A stretch of 23,336 bases of DNA from assembly GCA_050180745.1 (NCBI GenBank), contig JBFXDW010000017.1, positions 1 to 23,336 on the forward strand, read 5' to 3'. The translations under genes and the position numbers were made by a program. The stretch comes from JBFXDW01 sp050180745 (GTDB taxonomy: Bacteria; Pseudomonadota; Alphaproteobacteria; UBA9219). Each line of letters opens with the position of its first letter. Position 1 is the stretch's first letter. Shown piece by piece: positions 8,516-15,454 of this stretch. The notes beneath the pieces were generated by a model that searched no databases, had not been told where the DNA came from, and saw only the letters and a program-made list of their open reading frames with translations.

Positions 8516-9141
8516 ATTTTGAGGCGTCTCTTGATCTCGTTTCTAATGGATTCTTTTTCAAACCCAACGGCACTACGAATAGCATCATGCCAGCGCAGAT
8601 AATCAGCGCGGGGAATGGGGATGCGGTAGGAACCGACAACGCACTGTGTGTCGGACTCGTCTTGAACTTCGCGGCCTTCGTTGTCATCGTCAAAGCCGTC
8701 GGAAAGATCGTCTTGGGCTTCGAGCAAAAGCTGCTCCAATTCATCTTCGGAAAAGCCAATCACGCCCATATCGAAATCCTTGGCCATAAGGACTTCGACA
8801 TGTTCGCCCAAAAGCTCTTTATCCCAGCTTGCATTCTCGGCCAGCTTGTTATCGGCAATGACGTAGGCGCGTTTTTCTTCATCGGTGAGATTGTCGAGAA
8901 CGACGACGGGAATCTTTTCAAGGCCGACAAGCTTTGCCGCTTCTAATCTTCCATGCCCAGCGATAACGCCTGCGCTTTTATCAACGAGAATCGGAATGAC
9001 CATGCCAAAGCGAATGAAACTTGCCGCAAGCTGGCTGATTTGCTCGTCGCTATGAAGGCGCGGATTCTTTTCGTAGGGCTTCAGCTTTTCTGTCGGCCAA
9101 AATTCAATGCGTTCAGCCATGCGTGGAAGTTTTGCGTCCAT
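8512..9141 (-). CDS. ParB-like protein (methyltransferase-associated type, no methylase domain)
   Basis: The 209-aa protein has a ParB N-terminal domain with NPR (26-28) and the nucleotide/DNA motif AGHGR (61-65), followed by YVIADNKLAENASWD. This is the exact style of the N-terminal half of phage ParB-DNA adenine methylase fusions. Here an acidic linker (about 130-165) leads to a short basic tail instead of the methylase. So it is either a standalone version or the remnant of a fusion whose catalytic half was replaced by the next gene. The start at 9141 is chosen for GGGAGG upstream, although its spacing of 11 is long. The reading frame extends further upstream through repeat DNA, which I exclude. 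Confidence 0.78.
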   Translation of the reverse strand: MDAKLPRMAERIEFWPTEKLKPYEKNPRLHSDEQISQLAASFIRFGMVIPILVDKSAGVIAGHGRLEAAKLVGLEKIPVVVLDNLTDEEKRAYVIADNKLAENASWDKELLGEHVEVLMAKDFDMGVIGFSEDELEQLLLEAQDDLSDGFDDDNEGREVQDESDTQCVVGSYRIPIPRADYLRWHDAIRSAVGFEKESIRNEIKRRLKI

Positions 9142-9160
9142 GAAATGCTGTCCTCCCGAC

Positions 9161-9220
9161 TGTCCACTCGTGGACAAAAGGACAGGTATCCACCTGTCCA
9201 CCTTCGTCAAAAGTGTCCAC
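9161..9220. repeat. Cluster of TGTCCAC/TATCCAC repeats (operator array or origin iterons)
   Basis: T[AG]TCCAC occurs at 9161-9167, 9187-9193, 9195-9201 and 9214-9220 on the plus strand and as GTGGACA at 9170-9176. They form two palindromes: TGTCCAC-TC-GTGGACA (9161-9176) and GGACAGG-N6-CCTGTCC (9180-9199). A DnaA-box-like TTATCCACG lies nearby at 9386-9394. The cluster sits 20-80 bases upstream of the ParB-like start codon. A TTGACG that could serve as a minus-strand -35 lies among them (9205-9210). It could be a repressor array, a ParB-type site or a replication origin. Confidence 0.6.
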
Positions 9221-9350
9221 CCTTTTTTGATTCTGTCGCTAGAAATGTCCCGCGCTACGCCCGCCCCCTTAGCTTTTCGCGCTGGAAGTACCTTGATTAT
9301 CAATGAATTGCATCTTTGGAAGGGGCAAGAAGGATGGGTGAATAAGACAT

Positions 9351-9382
9351 AAAAAAACCGCCTGAAAAAATCTTTCGGCGGC
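9351..9382 (-). terminator. Intrinsic terminator, minus strand
   Basis: CCGCC (9358-9362) and GGCGG (9377-9381) form a stem extended inward by GAAA/TTTC with a bulge. On the minus strand it is followed by seven T (9351-9357). It should end the transcript of the gene at 9475-9960 and separates it from the ParB/terminase transcript, which then needs its own promoter in 9142-9350. Confidence 0.75.
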
Positions 9383-9474
9383 TCTTTATCCACGTCTCGC
9401 AACGTTATCTAAGTGGTAATGCACCTACGTGGGATCGTCAAGCACTTTTTAAAAAGAAAATGCAAAATAGTTTT

Positions 9475-9960
9475 TCAAAGCTTCCACAACGTCACCAATT
9501 TTTCCAATCCGCGACAAAGTGTTTCAAAACGATCCGTTGTTCCTGCGTATTTGTTATGGCCGCAAACTTCGATCACGATCCTCTTTTGCGCGTCTGACAA
9601 TTCTTCATAGGCAGCGCGTAATATCTCTTCACTGATGGGCACGATAAGCATGGCCATCTCTGGATCATAGGCGCCTGTGGATGTTGGGTCTTCGACTTTG
9701 AGGCCGAGAACAGCGCGTTCATAGGCGCGGCGAAACTTCAGCCCTGCTTCGTACTCGCTCTTTGTGATCCGGCCTTGCCAAACATATAAATCCAAAGCGC
9801 ACTCAACGCGCACGTGGTCGCGCACCATATACGGGTTGCCACGCAAATCCCGATCTATGACTTCTGTAATCGCGCCTCCGCAATGTGCCCTCAGTTCCAT
9901 TGACGCACGCTCCCCTTGGCGCACGGGCAAACTCTTTTTTCCCCGCCGCCGTTTAGCCAT
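9475..9960 (-). CDS. Small phage protein, possible late regulator
   Basis: The 161-aa product starts with a very basic segment (MAKRRRGKKS) and continues as charged helices. The core segment (RDHVRVECALDLY...GRITKSEYEAGLKFR) and the C-terminal RIVIEVCGHNKYAG resemble the helical C-terminal domain found in some alphaproteobacterial phage and phage-like proteins near replication genes. I recognise the style but cannot assign a family with certainty. A strong GGAGG lies six bases before the ATG at 9960. A terminator follows the gene. Its position after the initiator-like gene and before the packaging block would suit an antiterminator or late activator; that is inference. Confidence 0.7.
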   Translation of the reverse strand: MAKRRRGKKSLPVRQGERASMELRAHCGGAITEVIDRDLRGNPYMVRDHVRVECALDLYVWQGRITKSEYEAGLKFRRAYERAVLGLKVEDPTSTGAYDPEMAMLIVPISEEILRAAYEELSDAQKRIVIEVCGHNKYAGTTDRFETLCRGLEKLVTLWKL

Positions 9961-10077
9961 GGGCTGCCTCCATAGCCTCATGGCACCTCTTCTTGAGGCT
10001 CCGATTATTATCGCAAATTAACGTTGCTTTTCCGTTGATTGTTGAACGAATTCTTGCCGAAAAAGCCTGTTTTTTCC

Positions 10078-11127
10078 TCATTTTCTGTTTGCTCCTGTAT
10101 GTATATCGGGGGAAACGGTAAAGGTCAGAGCGCGGCCCAGCGCATGTTCTAACGCCGCGCCGTAGCGGGATTCCAGATAGTCGGCATGAAAGCGCGAGGG
10201 CGCAGTGATCCGGCCTGCATCGATGTCAATGAGACAAGGCGCAAGCCACCTTTGAATGAAGGTTTCGTTGAAGGCAAAATGACCTTGCAGTTTTGAGCGC
10301 ACAGCCTCCGGCAAGGGCGGATAGCTTGCTGGCATTGCCGGACTCTCCGCCTTCCCAAACGTTGCCGCATCAGGATCAATCTTCAACGCTCGATCAAGCC
10401 AATTCAGCCACGTTTGTCTCCAACCGCGAACGCTTCGTTTTTTGTCTGTGCCTTTGCCAAAGCAAAAATACTGCCTGAACTTCATGGCCTGTTTGTCGAT
10501 AGCCGTTTTACCCCAGCCGCGATCCTTTGCGATTTCTCGCCATTCTTCGGACAAGGACCAATCTTTTGAAAGCGCAGCAACTTGCCCTTTCGGTTTTGCC
10601 TCTGGCTTGGCTCTTGATGCAGTTTTGCCGTGGCTGTCAAAATCCACAGGGGGGCTTTCGGGGGTTTTTAAATTTTGAATTTTTGACTCTTGCTTCTTAG
10701 GCTCGGACTCCTGCTCGAAGCCTTGCTCGGACGTATGCTCGTCTTCCGCAAAAATGCCCTTTTGATTCAAGAAGCTGCTTTGGCCTCCTTTCGCGCCTAT
10801 TTTGCGCATTCTGGCTCGATGATGTGTGTCGCGAACCATGCGCCTGCAAAAAATGCGGCCCTTAACATCGCGGGAAAAAACACCGTTTCGGGAAAGCTCA
10901 TCAAGTAGCCTTTCGATCTCCTTTTCGGGAACCCCCGTCAAAAGAGAGAGGTCCGTAGAGGAACAAGGTCGTCCAGCTATGACTATGAACCCAGTCGGGT
11001 TGGATCTTGCCGCAATGCACAGGAGCCGCATCCAGAGACCCTGGGCGGCGAGTGAGCATACGCGGAGCGCGGGATCATTTTCCCAATCGCTCCAGTAGAA
11101 CTTGCTCCACGGATAAGAGATTGTCAT
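10078..11127 (-). CDS. Replication initiator-like protein
   Basis: The 349-aa protein has an N-terminal winged-helix region like those of phage replication proteins (MTISYPWSKFYWSDW, then a helix-turn-helix near residues 55-100: LSLLTGVPEKEIERLLDEL). A low-complexity charged linker covers about 125-190. The C-terminal segment (about 280-340: FIQRWLAPCLIDIDAGRITA, then FHADYLESRYGAAL) resembles the N-terminal helicase-interaction domain of DnaA. This arrangement is known in phage initiators that recruit the host DnaB helicase. The ATG overlaps the upstream small gene as ATGA. Together with the primase it forms the element's replication module. The bases from 9961 to 10077 hold no gene. Confidence 0.7.
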   Translation of the reverse strand: MTISYPWSKFYWSDWENDPALRVCSLAAQGLWMRLLCIAARSNPTGFIVIAGRPCSSTDLSLLTGVPEKEIERLLDELSRNGVFSRDVKGRIFCRRMVRDTHHRARMRKIGAKGGQSSFLNQKGIFAEDEHTSEQGFEQESEPKKQESKIQNLKTPESPPVDFDSHGKTASRAKPEAKPKGQVAALSKDWSLSEEWREIAKDRGWGKTAIDKQAMKFRQYFCFGKGTDKKRSVRGWRQTWLNWLDRALKIDPDAATFGKAESPAMPASYPPLPEAVRSKLQGHFAFNETFIQRWLAPCLIDIDAGRITAPSRFHADYLESRYGAALEHALGRALTFTVSPDIHTGANRK

Positions 11128-11378
11128 TTGGGGCGGCTCCTTTTGGAAATTTCAGAGCCGAACCCACCGTAATCGCGATCCCATTCCGCCATCTTCTGGC
11201 GGAAGGCGCGAATCTTTTCAAAAGACGCCTCGCTGATGCGCCCCTTTCCCAAAGAGTCGCGGCAGCATAGGTCGCTGGCTTCCCCAAGCGGCACGCTCGC
11301 TATGGGGTCTATTTTGGAAGGAACTGTACGATGGCCATCAAGATGGGAACACAAGGAGAAGAGGCGCTGATAGTGCAT
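11124..11378 (-). CDS. Small basic protein of the replication operon
   Basis: The 84-aa product starts three bases after the cytosine methyltransferase stop and ends in an ATGA overlap with the initiator-like gene. That linkage supports it as real. It has Cys residues near the start and in the middle (DLCCRDS) and a basic C-terminus. The second half (residues 48-80) is helical and charged. I do not recognise the family. It may be a transcription or replication accessory factor. Confidence 0.55.
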   Translation of the reverse strand: MHYQRLFSLCSHLDGHRTVPSKIDPIASVPLGEASDLCCRDSLGKGRISEASFEKIRAFRQKMAEWDRDYGGFGSEISKRSRPK

Positions 11379-11381
11379 CAG

Positions 11382-12290
11382 CTACCACCCCCGTTCGTGC
11401 CGGAGGATGGCTCTCCCGATGAGATAGGGAATTTGCGGGACGACTGCATTGCCAAGGGCGCGCAGACGCTGTGTCCGATGGGGAATCCCATCATCCACTC
11501 GACAAAGGCGGGGTGCGGATACTGGCCATCCGTCGGCCCATCTCTTAAGACCTCGCGCAAGTTTCCGTGCGATTTTGGACTGCCCTTGAACCGTTTGGTC
11601 GAAGCTCCTTTCGCATCGCTTGTCGCTGGCGTCGGCAGCAGGGCTTCCAAAAGCGTCTTCGAGAATCCTTCGCCGCTCTTGCCCGATTGTTTCCCCGCGC
11701 GCGGAGTCGGAAGCATATCGCGCAATTGCGAGGTCAGACTGCCGTGGCAATTCATCGACCTGTCGCCCATGCGCTTGACAAAGGCTTCCTGTCTCTCGCC
11801 GCTCTCCTGCGCGCGCGGCGTGAGCAATAATCCACACGCGGTCGCGTCTGTGCGGCGCGCCAACGGCGCAAGCTGGAATAATAAACGGCCAGACGGTGAA
11901 GCCTTCAGCTTCCAGCGATGCGGCAACCTCATCGAAGCCGAGGCTAATATGTCCAGCAACGTTTTCGGCAACGACCCATCGCGGCCTGATTTCTCGAATA
12001 AGGCGATACATCTCCGGCCAGAGATGTCTTTCATCTTCCTCGCCACGTCTGCGTCCTGCCATGCTGAAGGGCTGGCAAGGGTATCCCCCGCAAATAAGCT
12101 CGACTGCGCCCCTGTAGGGTCTACCGTCGAGCGCACGCACGTCTTCATGGATCGGCACGTCCGGCCAATGCCTGCGCAGGACGGCGCGGCAGTAAGGTTC
12201 AATTTCGCAAAAAGCGGCGGTTCGCATTCCTGCGGCTTCGAGTCCGAGGGAGAATCCGCCGATGCCTGAGAAGAGATCAAGGACATTCAA
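11382..12290 (-). CDS. DNA (cytosine-5-)-methyltransferase
   Basis: The 302-aa enzyme transfers a methyl group from SAM to cytosine C5 in DNA. Motif I is DLFSGIGG (5-12). Motif IV is PCQPFS (71-76), with catalytic Cys72. Motif VI ENV lies near 109, motif VIII is PHRRDRVWI, and motif X is RALGNAVVP near the C-terminus. The target-recognition region is short. No restriction enzyme gene is adjacent, so it looks like an orphan methyltransferase used to evade host restriction or for regulation. The start appears to be TTG, overlapping an AGGAG only one base upstream, which suggests low expression or coupling to the primase, whose stop is four bases away. No in-frame ATG precedes motif I. Confidence 0.93.
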   Translation of the reverse strand: MNVLDLFSGIGGFSLGLEAAGMRTAAFCEIEPYCRAVLRRHWPDVPIHEDVRALDGRPYRGAVELICGGYPCQPFSMAGRRRGEEDERHLWPEMYRLIREIRPRWVVAENVAGHISLGFDEVAASLEAEGFTVWPFIIPACAVGAPHRRDRVWIIAHAARAGERRETGSLCQAHGRQVDELPRQSDLAIARYASDSARGETIGQERRRILEDAFGSPAADASDKRCERSFDQTVQGQSKIARKLARGLKRWADGWPVSAPRLCRVDDGIPHRTQRLRALGNAVVPQIPYLIGRAILRHERGW

Positions 12291-12294
12291 TCTC

Positions 12295-13356
12295 CTAATC
12301 CACCAGCAGCAGGTCGGAAAACTCTAACCCCTGCGGCGAACGGGCGACCAAGACGTGATGGCACCGCTGGGTATGCTCAAGCACCGACTCCAGCAAGATA
12401 CGCTCGGCCATATGCGGGTTGCCGTTGTTTCCTTCGGGGCACAAGATCAGCTCTTTTGCCGTCTCCGGCGCGGGTGCTTTCAAATTGTTGAGAGCCATCG
12501 CCGCATAGACCGTTAAATCGGGACAGGCCTGTGCAATCGCCAACGCCGATTCAACGGTTTCCGTGATGGCAATGCGCTGTGGGTCTGCTTCTTGAATATG
12601 GACATAAGCCCCGAAACAATCGCCATACATGCGGCGAACCGTGCTTCCTGCTACATGCGCCGTATCTATGCCGCTTGGCGCAAGATAGATGCGATGTACG
12701 CCAGCAAAATGGCCATCGGCATTCTGCGCTTTAGCAACAAGCGCCGGAAGCTGTGTTTGGGTGGGGTCGTGATAAAGGTTCGGGTGAAAACGGAGGCTCT
12801 CTGGAATAGAGCCGTTGAAGATAAGGCCTCGCGTGAAAAGATAGCGTTCGGCAAGGGTATGGGCAGCAGGCTGGCTTTCATTCCAGACTTTTTCCGCAAG
12901 ATCGCGTTTGTGCCGTTTGATCGCTTCATTTGAGGGCGGCATATCTGCGTGATTGAGTGCGGCGCAGATTTTTTCTTGTGGTAGGCGTTTTTCTATCAGC
13001 GGCTTTTTGAGGGACAAGGCCACCGCTTGAGCGAAACTTAAGCCCTGGGTCTCCATGATCCAGGAGAGCGCATCCCCTTCAGCACCGCATATGGAACAGG
13101 CATAACGATTTGTTTTAGGGTTAACGGTAAAGGTCGAAAGGCGCTGATCGCCATGAAAGGGGCAAAAGCCCAGCCATTTGTCGCCGCTTCGGGCAAGGCG
13201 GATTTTTTCACCAACCAAAGCCACAATGTCATGGGCTGCATTAGCCCTCTCAATATCCTGAAGCAGCGTCGAGCGGTTGGCCTCAATCTGCTTTAGCGAA
13301 GTTTTTCCTTTGAAAACAGACGCATTTGCGCCCGTACCTAATTTACGTTCGTTCAT
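12295..13356 (-). CDS. Phage-type DNA primase (CHC2 zinc finger plus Toprim)
   Basis: The 353-aa protein has a CHC2-type zinc finger (C65, H68, C87, C90), with the typical FTVNPKTNRYACSICG run, then a helical middle domain. A Toprim-like C-terminal domain follows, starting near residue 255 (ITETVESALAIA). It should make RNA primers on element DNA. The second acidic Toprim site reads LCPEGNNGNP, where an aspartate-rich motif is usual, so metal binding may be altered. The helicase domain found in larger phage primase-helicases is absent, in keeping with an initiator-like gene in the same operon that could recruit host DnaB. It is the first gene of the leftward block. An operator palindrome lies about 100 bases upstream. 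Confidence 0.88.
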   Translation of the reverse strand: MNERKLGTGANASVFKGKTSLKQIEANRSTLLQDIERANAAHDIVALVGEKIRLARSGDKWLGFCPFHGDQRLSTFTVNPKTNRYACSICGAEGDALSWIMETQGLSFAQAVALSLKKPLIEKRLPQEKICAALNHADMPPSNEAIKRHKRDLAEKVWNESQPAAHTLAERYLFTRGLIFNGSIPESLRFHPNLYHDPTQTQLPALVAKAQNADGHFAGVHRIYLAPSGIDTAHVAGSTVRRMYGDCFGAYVHIQEADPQRIAITETVESALAIAQACPDLTVYAAMALNNLKAPAPETAKELILCPEGNNGNPHMAERILLESVLEHTQRCHHVLVARSPQGLEFSDLLLVD

Positions 13357-13454
13357 GGCTACACCCGAAAAAAGAGAGAAAGAAGAGCAACGGGCGGGAT
13401 GGGCTTGCCTTTTTAGGCAGGACTGATTCCGTCTTTCTTGTTGCTTCCCCTAAG

Positions 13455-13473
13455 TGTTGGCATAACGCCAACA
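13455..13473. promoter_or_regulatory. Operator palindrome TGTTGG-N7-CCAACA, copy 1
   Basis: The site sits inside a perfect 13-base inverted repeat (CCTAAGTGTTGGC at 13449-13461 and its complement at 13467-13479, 5-base loop). It lies between the divergent primase and helix-turn-helix genes. The same TGTTGG-N7-CCAACA layout recurs at 14402-14420, and a weaker form is at 13564-13582. It probably binds the regulator encoded at 13650. A clean -35/-10 pair for the primase operon was not found around it. Confidence 0.75.
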
Positions 13474-13563
13474 CTTAGGCAAGAGAGAATCTCCTCAAAT
13501 TTTCCAGAAATGTGCTTTTTATGTGGAACGAAAGTAAAACACCAAGCTTCCGCCTTGCGAAAC

Positions 13564-13582
13564 CGTTGGCGATATGGCAACG
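13564..13582. promoter_or_regulatory. Weak copy of the same operator
   Basis: CGTTGG-N7-GCAACG keeps the spacing of the two perfect operators with three changed positions. It ends six bases before the -35 box of the promoter for the helix-turn-helix gene, a position that would allow autoregulation. Confidence 0.4.
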
Positions 13583-13588
13583 TACGCA

Positions 13589-13617
13589 TTGCAACATAGC
13601 AGAGAGCGGCTTATACT
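13589..13617 (+). promoter_or_regulatory. Sigma70-like promoter of the helix-turn-helix gene
   Basis: TTGCAA (13589-13594) and TATACT (13612-13617) are separated by 17 bases. The start of transcription would fall near 13624 and the start codon is at 13650. Confidence 0.6.
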
Positions 13618-13649
13618 GCTTTCACAGGAATCATCAGGAATGAGAGCGT

Positions 13650-14057
13650 ATGAAACATCGACTCAAAGAGATTATAACGGCGCGAGGCCTCACACTCCGG
13701 CCCCTGGCAAAGGAAATGGAAGAGGATTACTCGGACGTTTGCCGCGTTATAAATGGGCAAAGAAAGCTCACCATCGAATGGCTCCTTAAGTTCAGCAGGG
13801 TTCTGAACCTCTCCCCCAGCGAAATTGTTGATCTTGACCTCGGACTGCCCTCAACCTGCGATCAGGCGCTTATGGGTTCCGTGATTGGCTTTGTCTATGA
13901 GGCTTGTGACGAGGTAGGCGTGACGCTTGGCCCCAAGGAGCTGGCTTCGTGGATTTCCTTCATCTACAACGACACGATCCGCCACAATTTGAGCGTTGAG
14001 CAAACGAGAAACCTAGCGTTTTCCATCGTAAAAGCCACCCAGAAGGGGGCGGCTTAA
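13650..14057 (+). CDS. XRE-family helix-turn-helix regulator
   Basis: The 135-aa protein has an N-terminal Cro/C1-type helix-turn-helix (about residues 5-60: LTLRPLAKEMEEDYSDVCRVINGQRKLT) and a C-terminal helical part likely used for dimerisation. It is divergent from the primase operon and convergent with the small gene at 14061-14339. Palindromes with identical half-sites lie on both sides of the gene, which makes it the likely repressor of the early leftward genes and perhaps of itself. A GAGAG ribosome-binding site precedes the ATG. It does not carry the RAAR-type start of the other three regulators, so it belongs to another subfamily. Confidence 0.8.
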   Translation: MKHRLKEIITARGLTLRPLAKEMEEDYSDVCRVINGQRKLTIEWLLKFSRVLNLSPSEIVDLDLGLPSTCDQALMGSVIGFVYEACDEVGVTLGPKELASWISFIYNDTIRHNLSVEQTRNLAFSIVKATQKGAA

Positions 14058-14060
14058 GTT

Positions 14061-14339
14061 TTAGGGCAATCTGATCTGATCGCCTTTGCCATCATTTTTT
14101 CTGACCAATAAAAAAGCCGTTTTATATGAAAAAACGGCTTCGGCGAGTTTGCATCCTATTGATAGCAGTGCTGCGTTTAGCTCTTCCATCTTACCTGCCT
14201 TGAACAGGCGTATGATGCGGTCTGAATCTTCGGCGGCGAGGGTCAATTGGCCGTTGAGTAATTCGAGGAAGCCTTGAGTCACATAAGCAACTCTTTGTTC
14301 CGTTACGCCTTTTTGAAGCAAGTCGTCCTTTAAACTCAT
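14061..14339 (-). CDS. Small helical protein under the TGTTGG operator
   Basis: The 92-aa product (start chosen at MSLKDDLL; a longer frame begins 15 codons upstream) is helical and acidic to neutral, with no known motif. It has its own promoter with an operator over the -10 box, so it is probably controlled by the neighbouring regulator. It may itself be a cofactor or anti-repressor in the switch, which is inference. Oddly, an intrinsic terminator hairpin for its own strand lies inside the coding sequence about 20 codons before the stop. Confidence 0.6.
   Translation of the reverse strand: MSLKDDLLQKGVTEQRVAYVTQGFLELLNGQLTLAAEDSDRIIRLFKAGKMEELNAALLSIGCKLAEAVFSYKTAFLLVRKNDGKGDQIRLP
14108..14140 (-). 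terminator. Intrinsic terminator inside the 92-aa gene
   Basis: AAGCCGTTTT (14114-14123) and AAAACGGCTT (14131-14140) form a perfect 10-base stem with a 7-base loop. On the minus strand a T run follows (14110-14113, joined to the stem T residues). The stem is inside the reading frame at 14061-14339. Confidence 0.65.
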
Positions 14340-14401
14340 TAAACAACCCCGACCTCGCAAAGAGGCTCCTCCCCAATATGCCACTAGGTGACGGCCAATT
14401 A

Positions 14402-14420
14402 TGTTGGTAATATGCCAACA
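14402..14420. promoter_or_regulatory. Operator palindrome TGTTGG-N7-CCAACA, copy 2
   Basis: The half-sites and spacing are identical to those at 13455-13473. The 7-base centre contains the presumed minus-strand -10 box of the 92-aa gene, so binding would block RNA polymerase. Confidence 0.75.
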
Positions 14421-14437
14421 TTACGCACCCAAAGCAA
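14409..14437 (-). promoter_or_regulatory. Minus-strand promoter of the 92-aa gene
   Basis: On the minus strand, TTGCTT (14437-14432) and CATATT (14414-14409) are 17 bases apart. The -10 box lies in the middle of operator copy 2. The start codon is at 14339, about 70 bases downstream. Confidence 0.5.
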
Positions 14438-14508
14438 GGAGAATCGTATTGCTTTCAGAACAATCCGAAACGACTTAAGTTATGCGTTATATATCAATAT
14501 GTAAGCAG

Positions 14509-15444
14509 CTAGATTGCAGCAAACAGCATGTAATGAGTGCGCCCTGTGGCAGACCAAGTTTTTTGGTGCTCCCATCCGGCTTTCTTCGCTGCTTCTGTAA
14601 CAAAAGCAACGGGAAAGCGATAAGAGTTTAGGACGGGCAGATACTCGTCTTTTTCAACGGCATATTCCGTGCCGTCGAAGCGAATGATTTGATCTCGATT
14701 GGACTTAAACCCTAACGCAAGCTGATAATTATCCGGTGTCCAATTTACCTTATAGTCAAAACCGCTGGTATCAATTGCGCGCTCAACGCAGCCTCGGATT
14801 AGATAATCGAATTGGGGGCAGTCGTAAGCGGCTACAACTTCTTGTCCATTCGTGTTTGCGTCAAAGCTGACAAGAAAATAGCTATTCGAACCGACGGCTT
14901 TTCGGTAGATGGAAAAGATTTCAGACAAGCGGCTTAATAGCCCATCTTCGCTTGCGTGTGTTTCAAAGTTGCCAATCGTCCCGCCCATGATTGCGAGAAG
15001 AGCGTTGTCTTTGCGGTCAGGGATGTTCTCAAAGAAATCAGCAATCACGGGTTTCCCGTCAACCGTGGGAAGAGCTTCTTTCATAGTGGCCAACGCTTCA
15101 TTAGCCAATGCCGGAGAAAGATCAACGGGGAAGTAGTCGGTTGCACTCAAGGCCTTCATCATAGGAATGCTCTTGGCTTGAACTGAAGCCTCTCCCCCTG
15201 GGCCTAGGTCTATAAAATGCTTTATGTTGAGGTTGATGTCTTTAACAGCAAGATCAAACGTTGCTTTGTCATCGCGGCCAAGATAGTAGGCCTCTGCACT
15301 ATGGCCATCCTTCCAGCGATGATCGTCTTTATCCTCCGTGTACATATAAGCGCCGAGGTGCCCTGTTACTTCCCCAGAAAGCCAATCATGGATGGCTTGG
15401 GTGAATGCAGAAATCTTAGCTTGTTCTAGCGCCTGAATATTCAT
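14509..15444 (-). CDS. EgtD-like (histidine-specific type) SAM-dependent methyltransferase
   Basis: The 311-aa protein (EgtD is about 320 aa) fits the family that includes EgtD, the enzyme that trimethylates the alpha-amino group of histidine in ergothioneine synthesis. It has a SAM motif DLGPGGEASVQAK (79-91), YFPVDLS (104-110) and the family hallmark GGTIGNF (154-160). No EgtB-like sulfoxide synthase gene is nearby, so ergothioneine is not the obvious product. The substrate could be histidine, another amino acid or an amine on a peptide. The start at 15444 lies 10 bases after the stop of an XRE regulator gene, so the two form an operon. The family also contains fungal relatives with other substrates, and this copy looks diverged. 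Confidence 0.78.
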   Translation of the reverse strand: MNIQALEQAKISAFTQAIHDWLSGEVTGHLGAYMYTEDKDDHRWKDGHSAEAYYLGRDDKATFDLAVKDINLNIKHFIDLGPGGEASVQAKSIPMMKALSATDYFPVDLSPALANEALATMKEALPTVDGKPVIADFFENIPDRKDNALLAIMGGTIGNFETHASEDGLLSRLSEIFSIYRKAVGSNSYFLVSFDANTNGQEVVAAYDCPQFDYLIRGCVERAIDTSGFDYKVNWTPDNYQLALGFKSNRDQIIRFDGTEYAVEKDEYLPVLNSYRFPVAFVTEAAKKAGWEHQKTWSATGRTHYMLFAAI

Positions 15445-15454
15445 TGCAAATGTC

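Noticed and set aside
9142..9402. N-terminal 87-codon extension of the ParB-like protein
   Set aside because: It runs through operator-like repeats and a non-protein-like sequence; the ParB domain starts just after 9141.
11331..12269. Long open frames (plus-strand 312 codons and a second minus-strand frame of 302 codons) over the cytosine methyltransferase
   Set aside because: They lie antisense or out of frame to a gene with clear motifs I, IV, VI, VIII and X, show no family motif, and are explained by GC-rich coding constraint.
13400..14500. CRISPR-like array suggested by repeated palindromes
   Set aside because: There are only two or three copies, widely and unevenly spaced, with no spacers; they fit operators.
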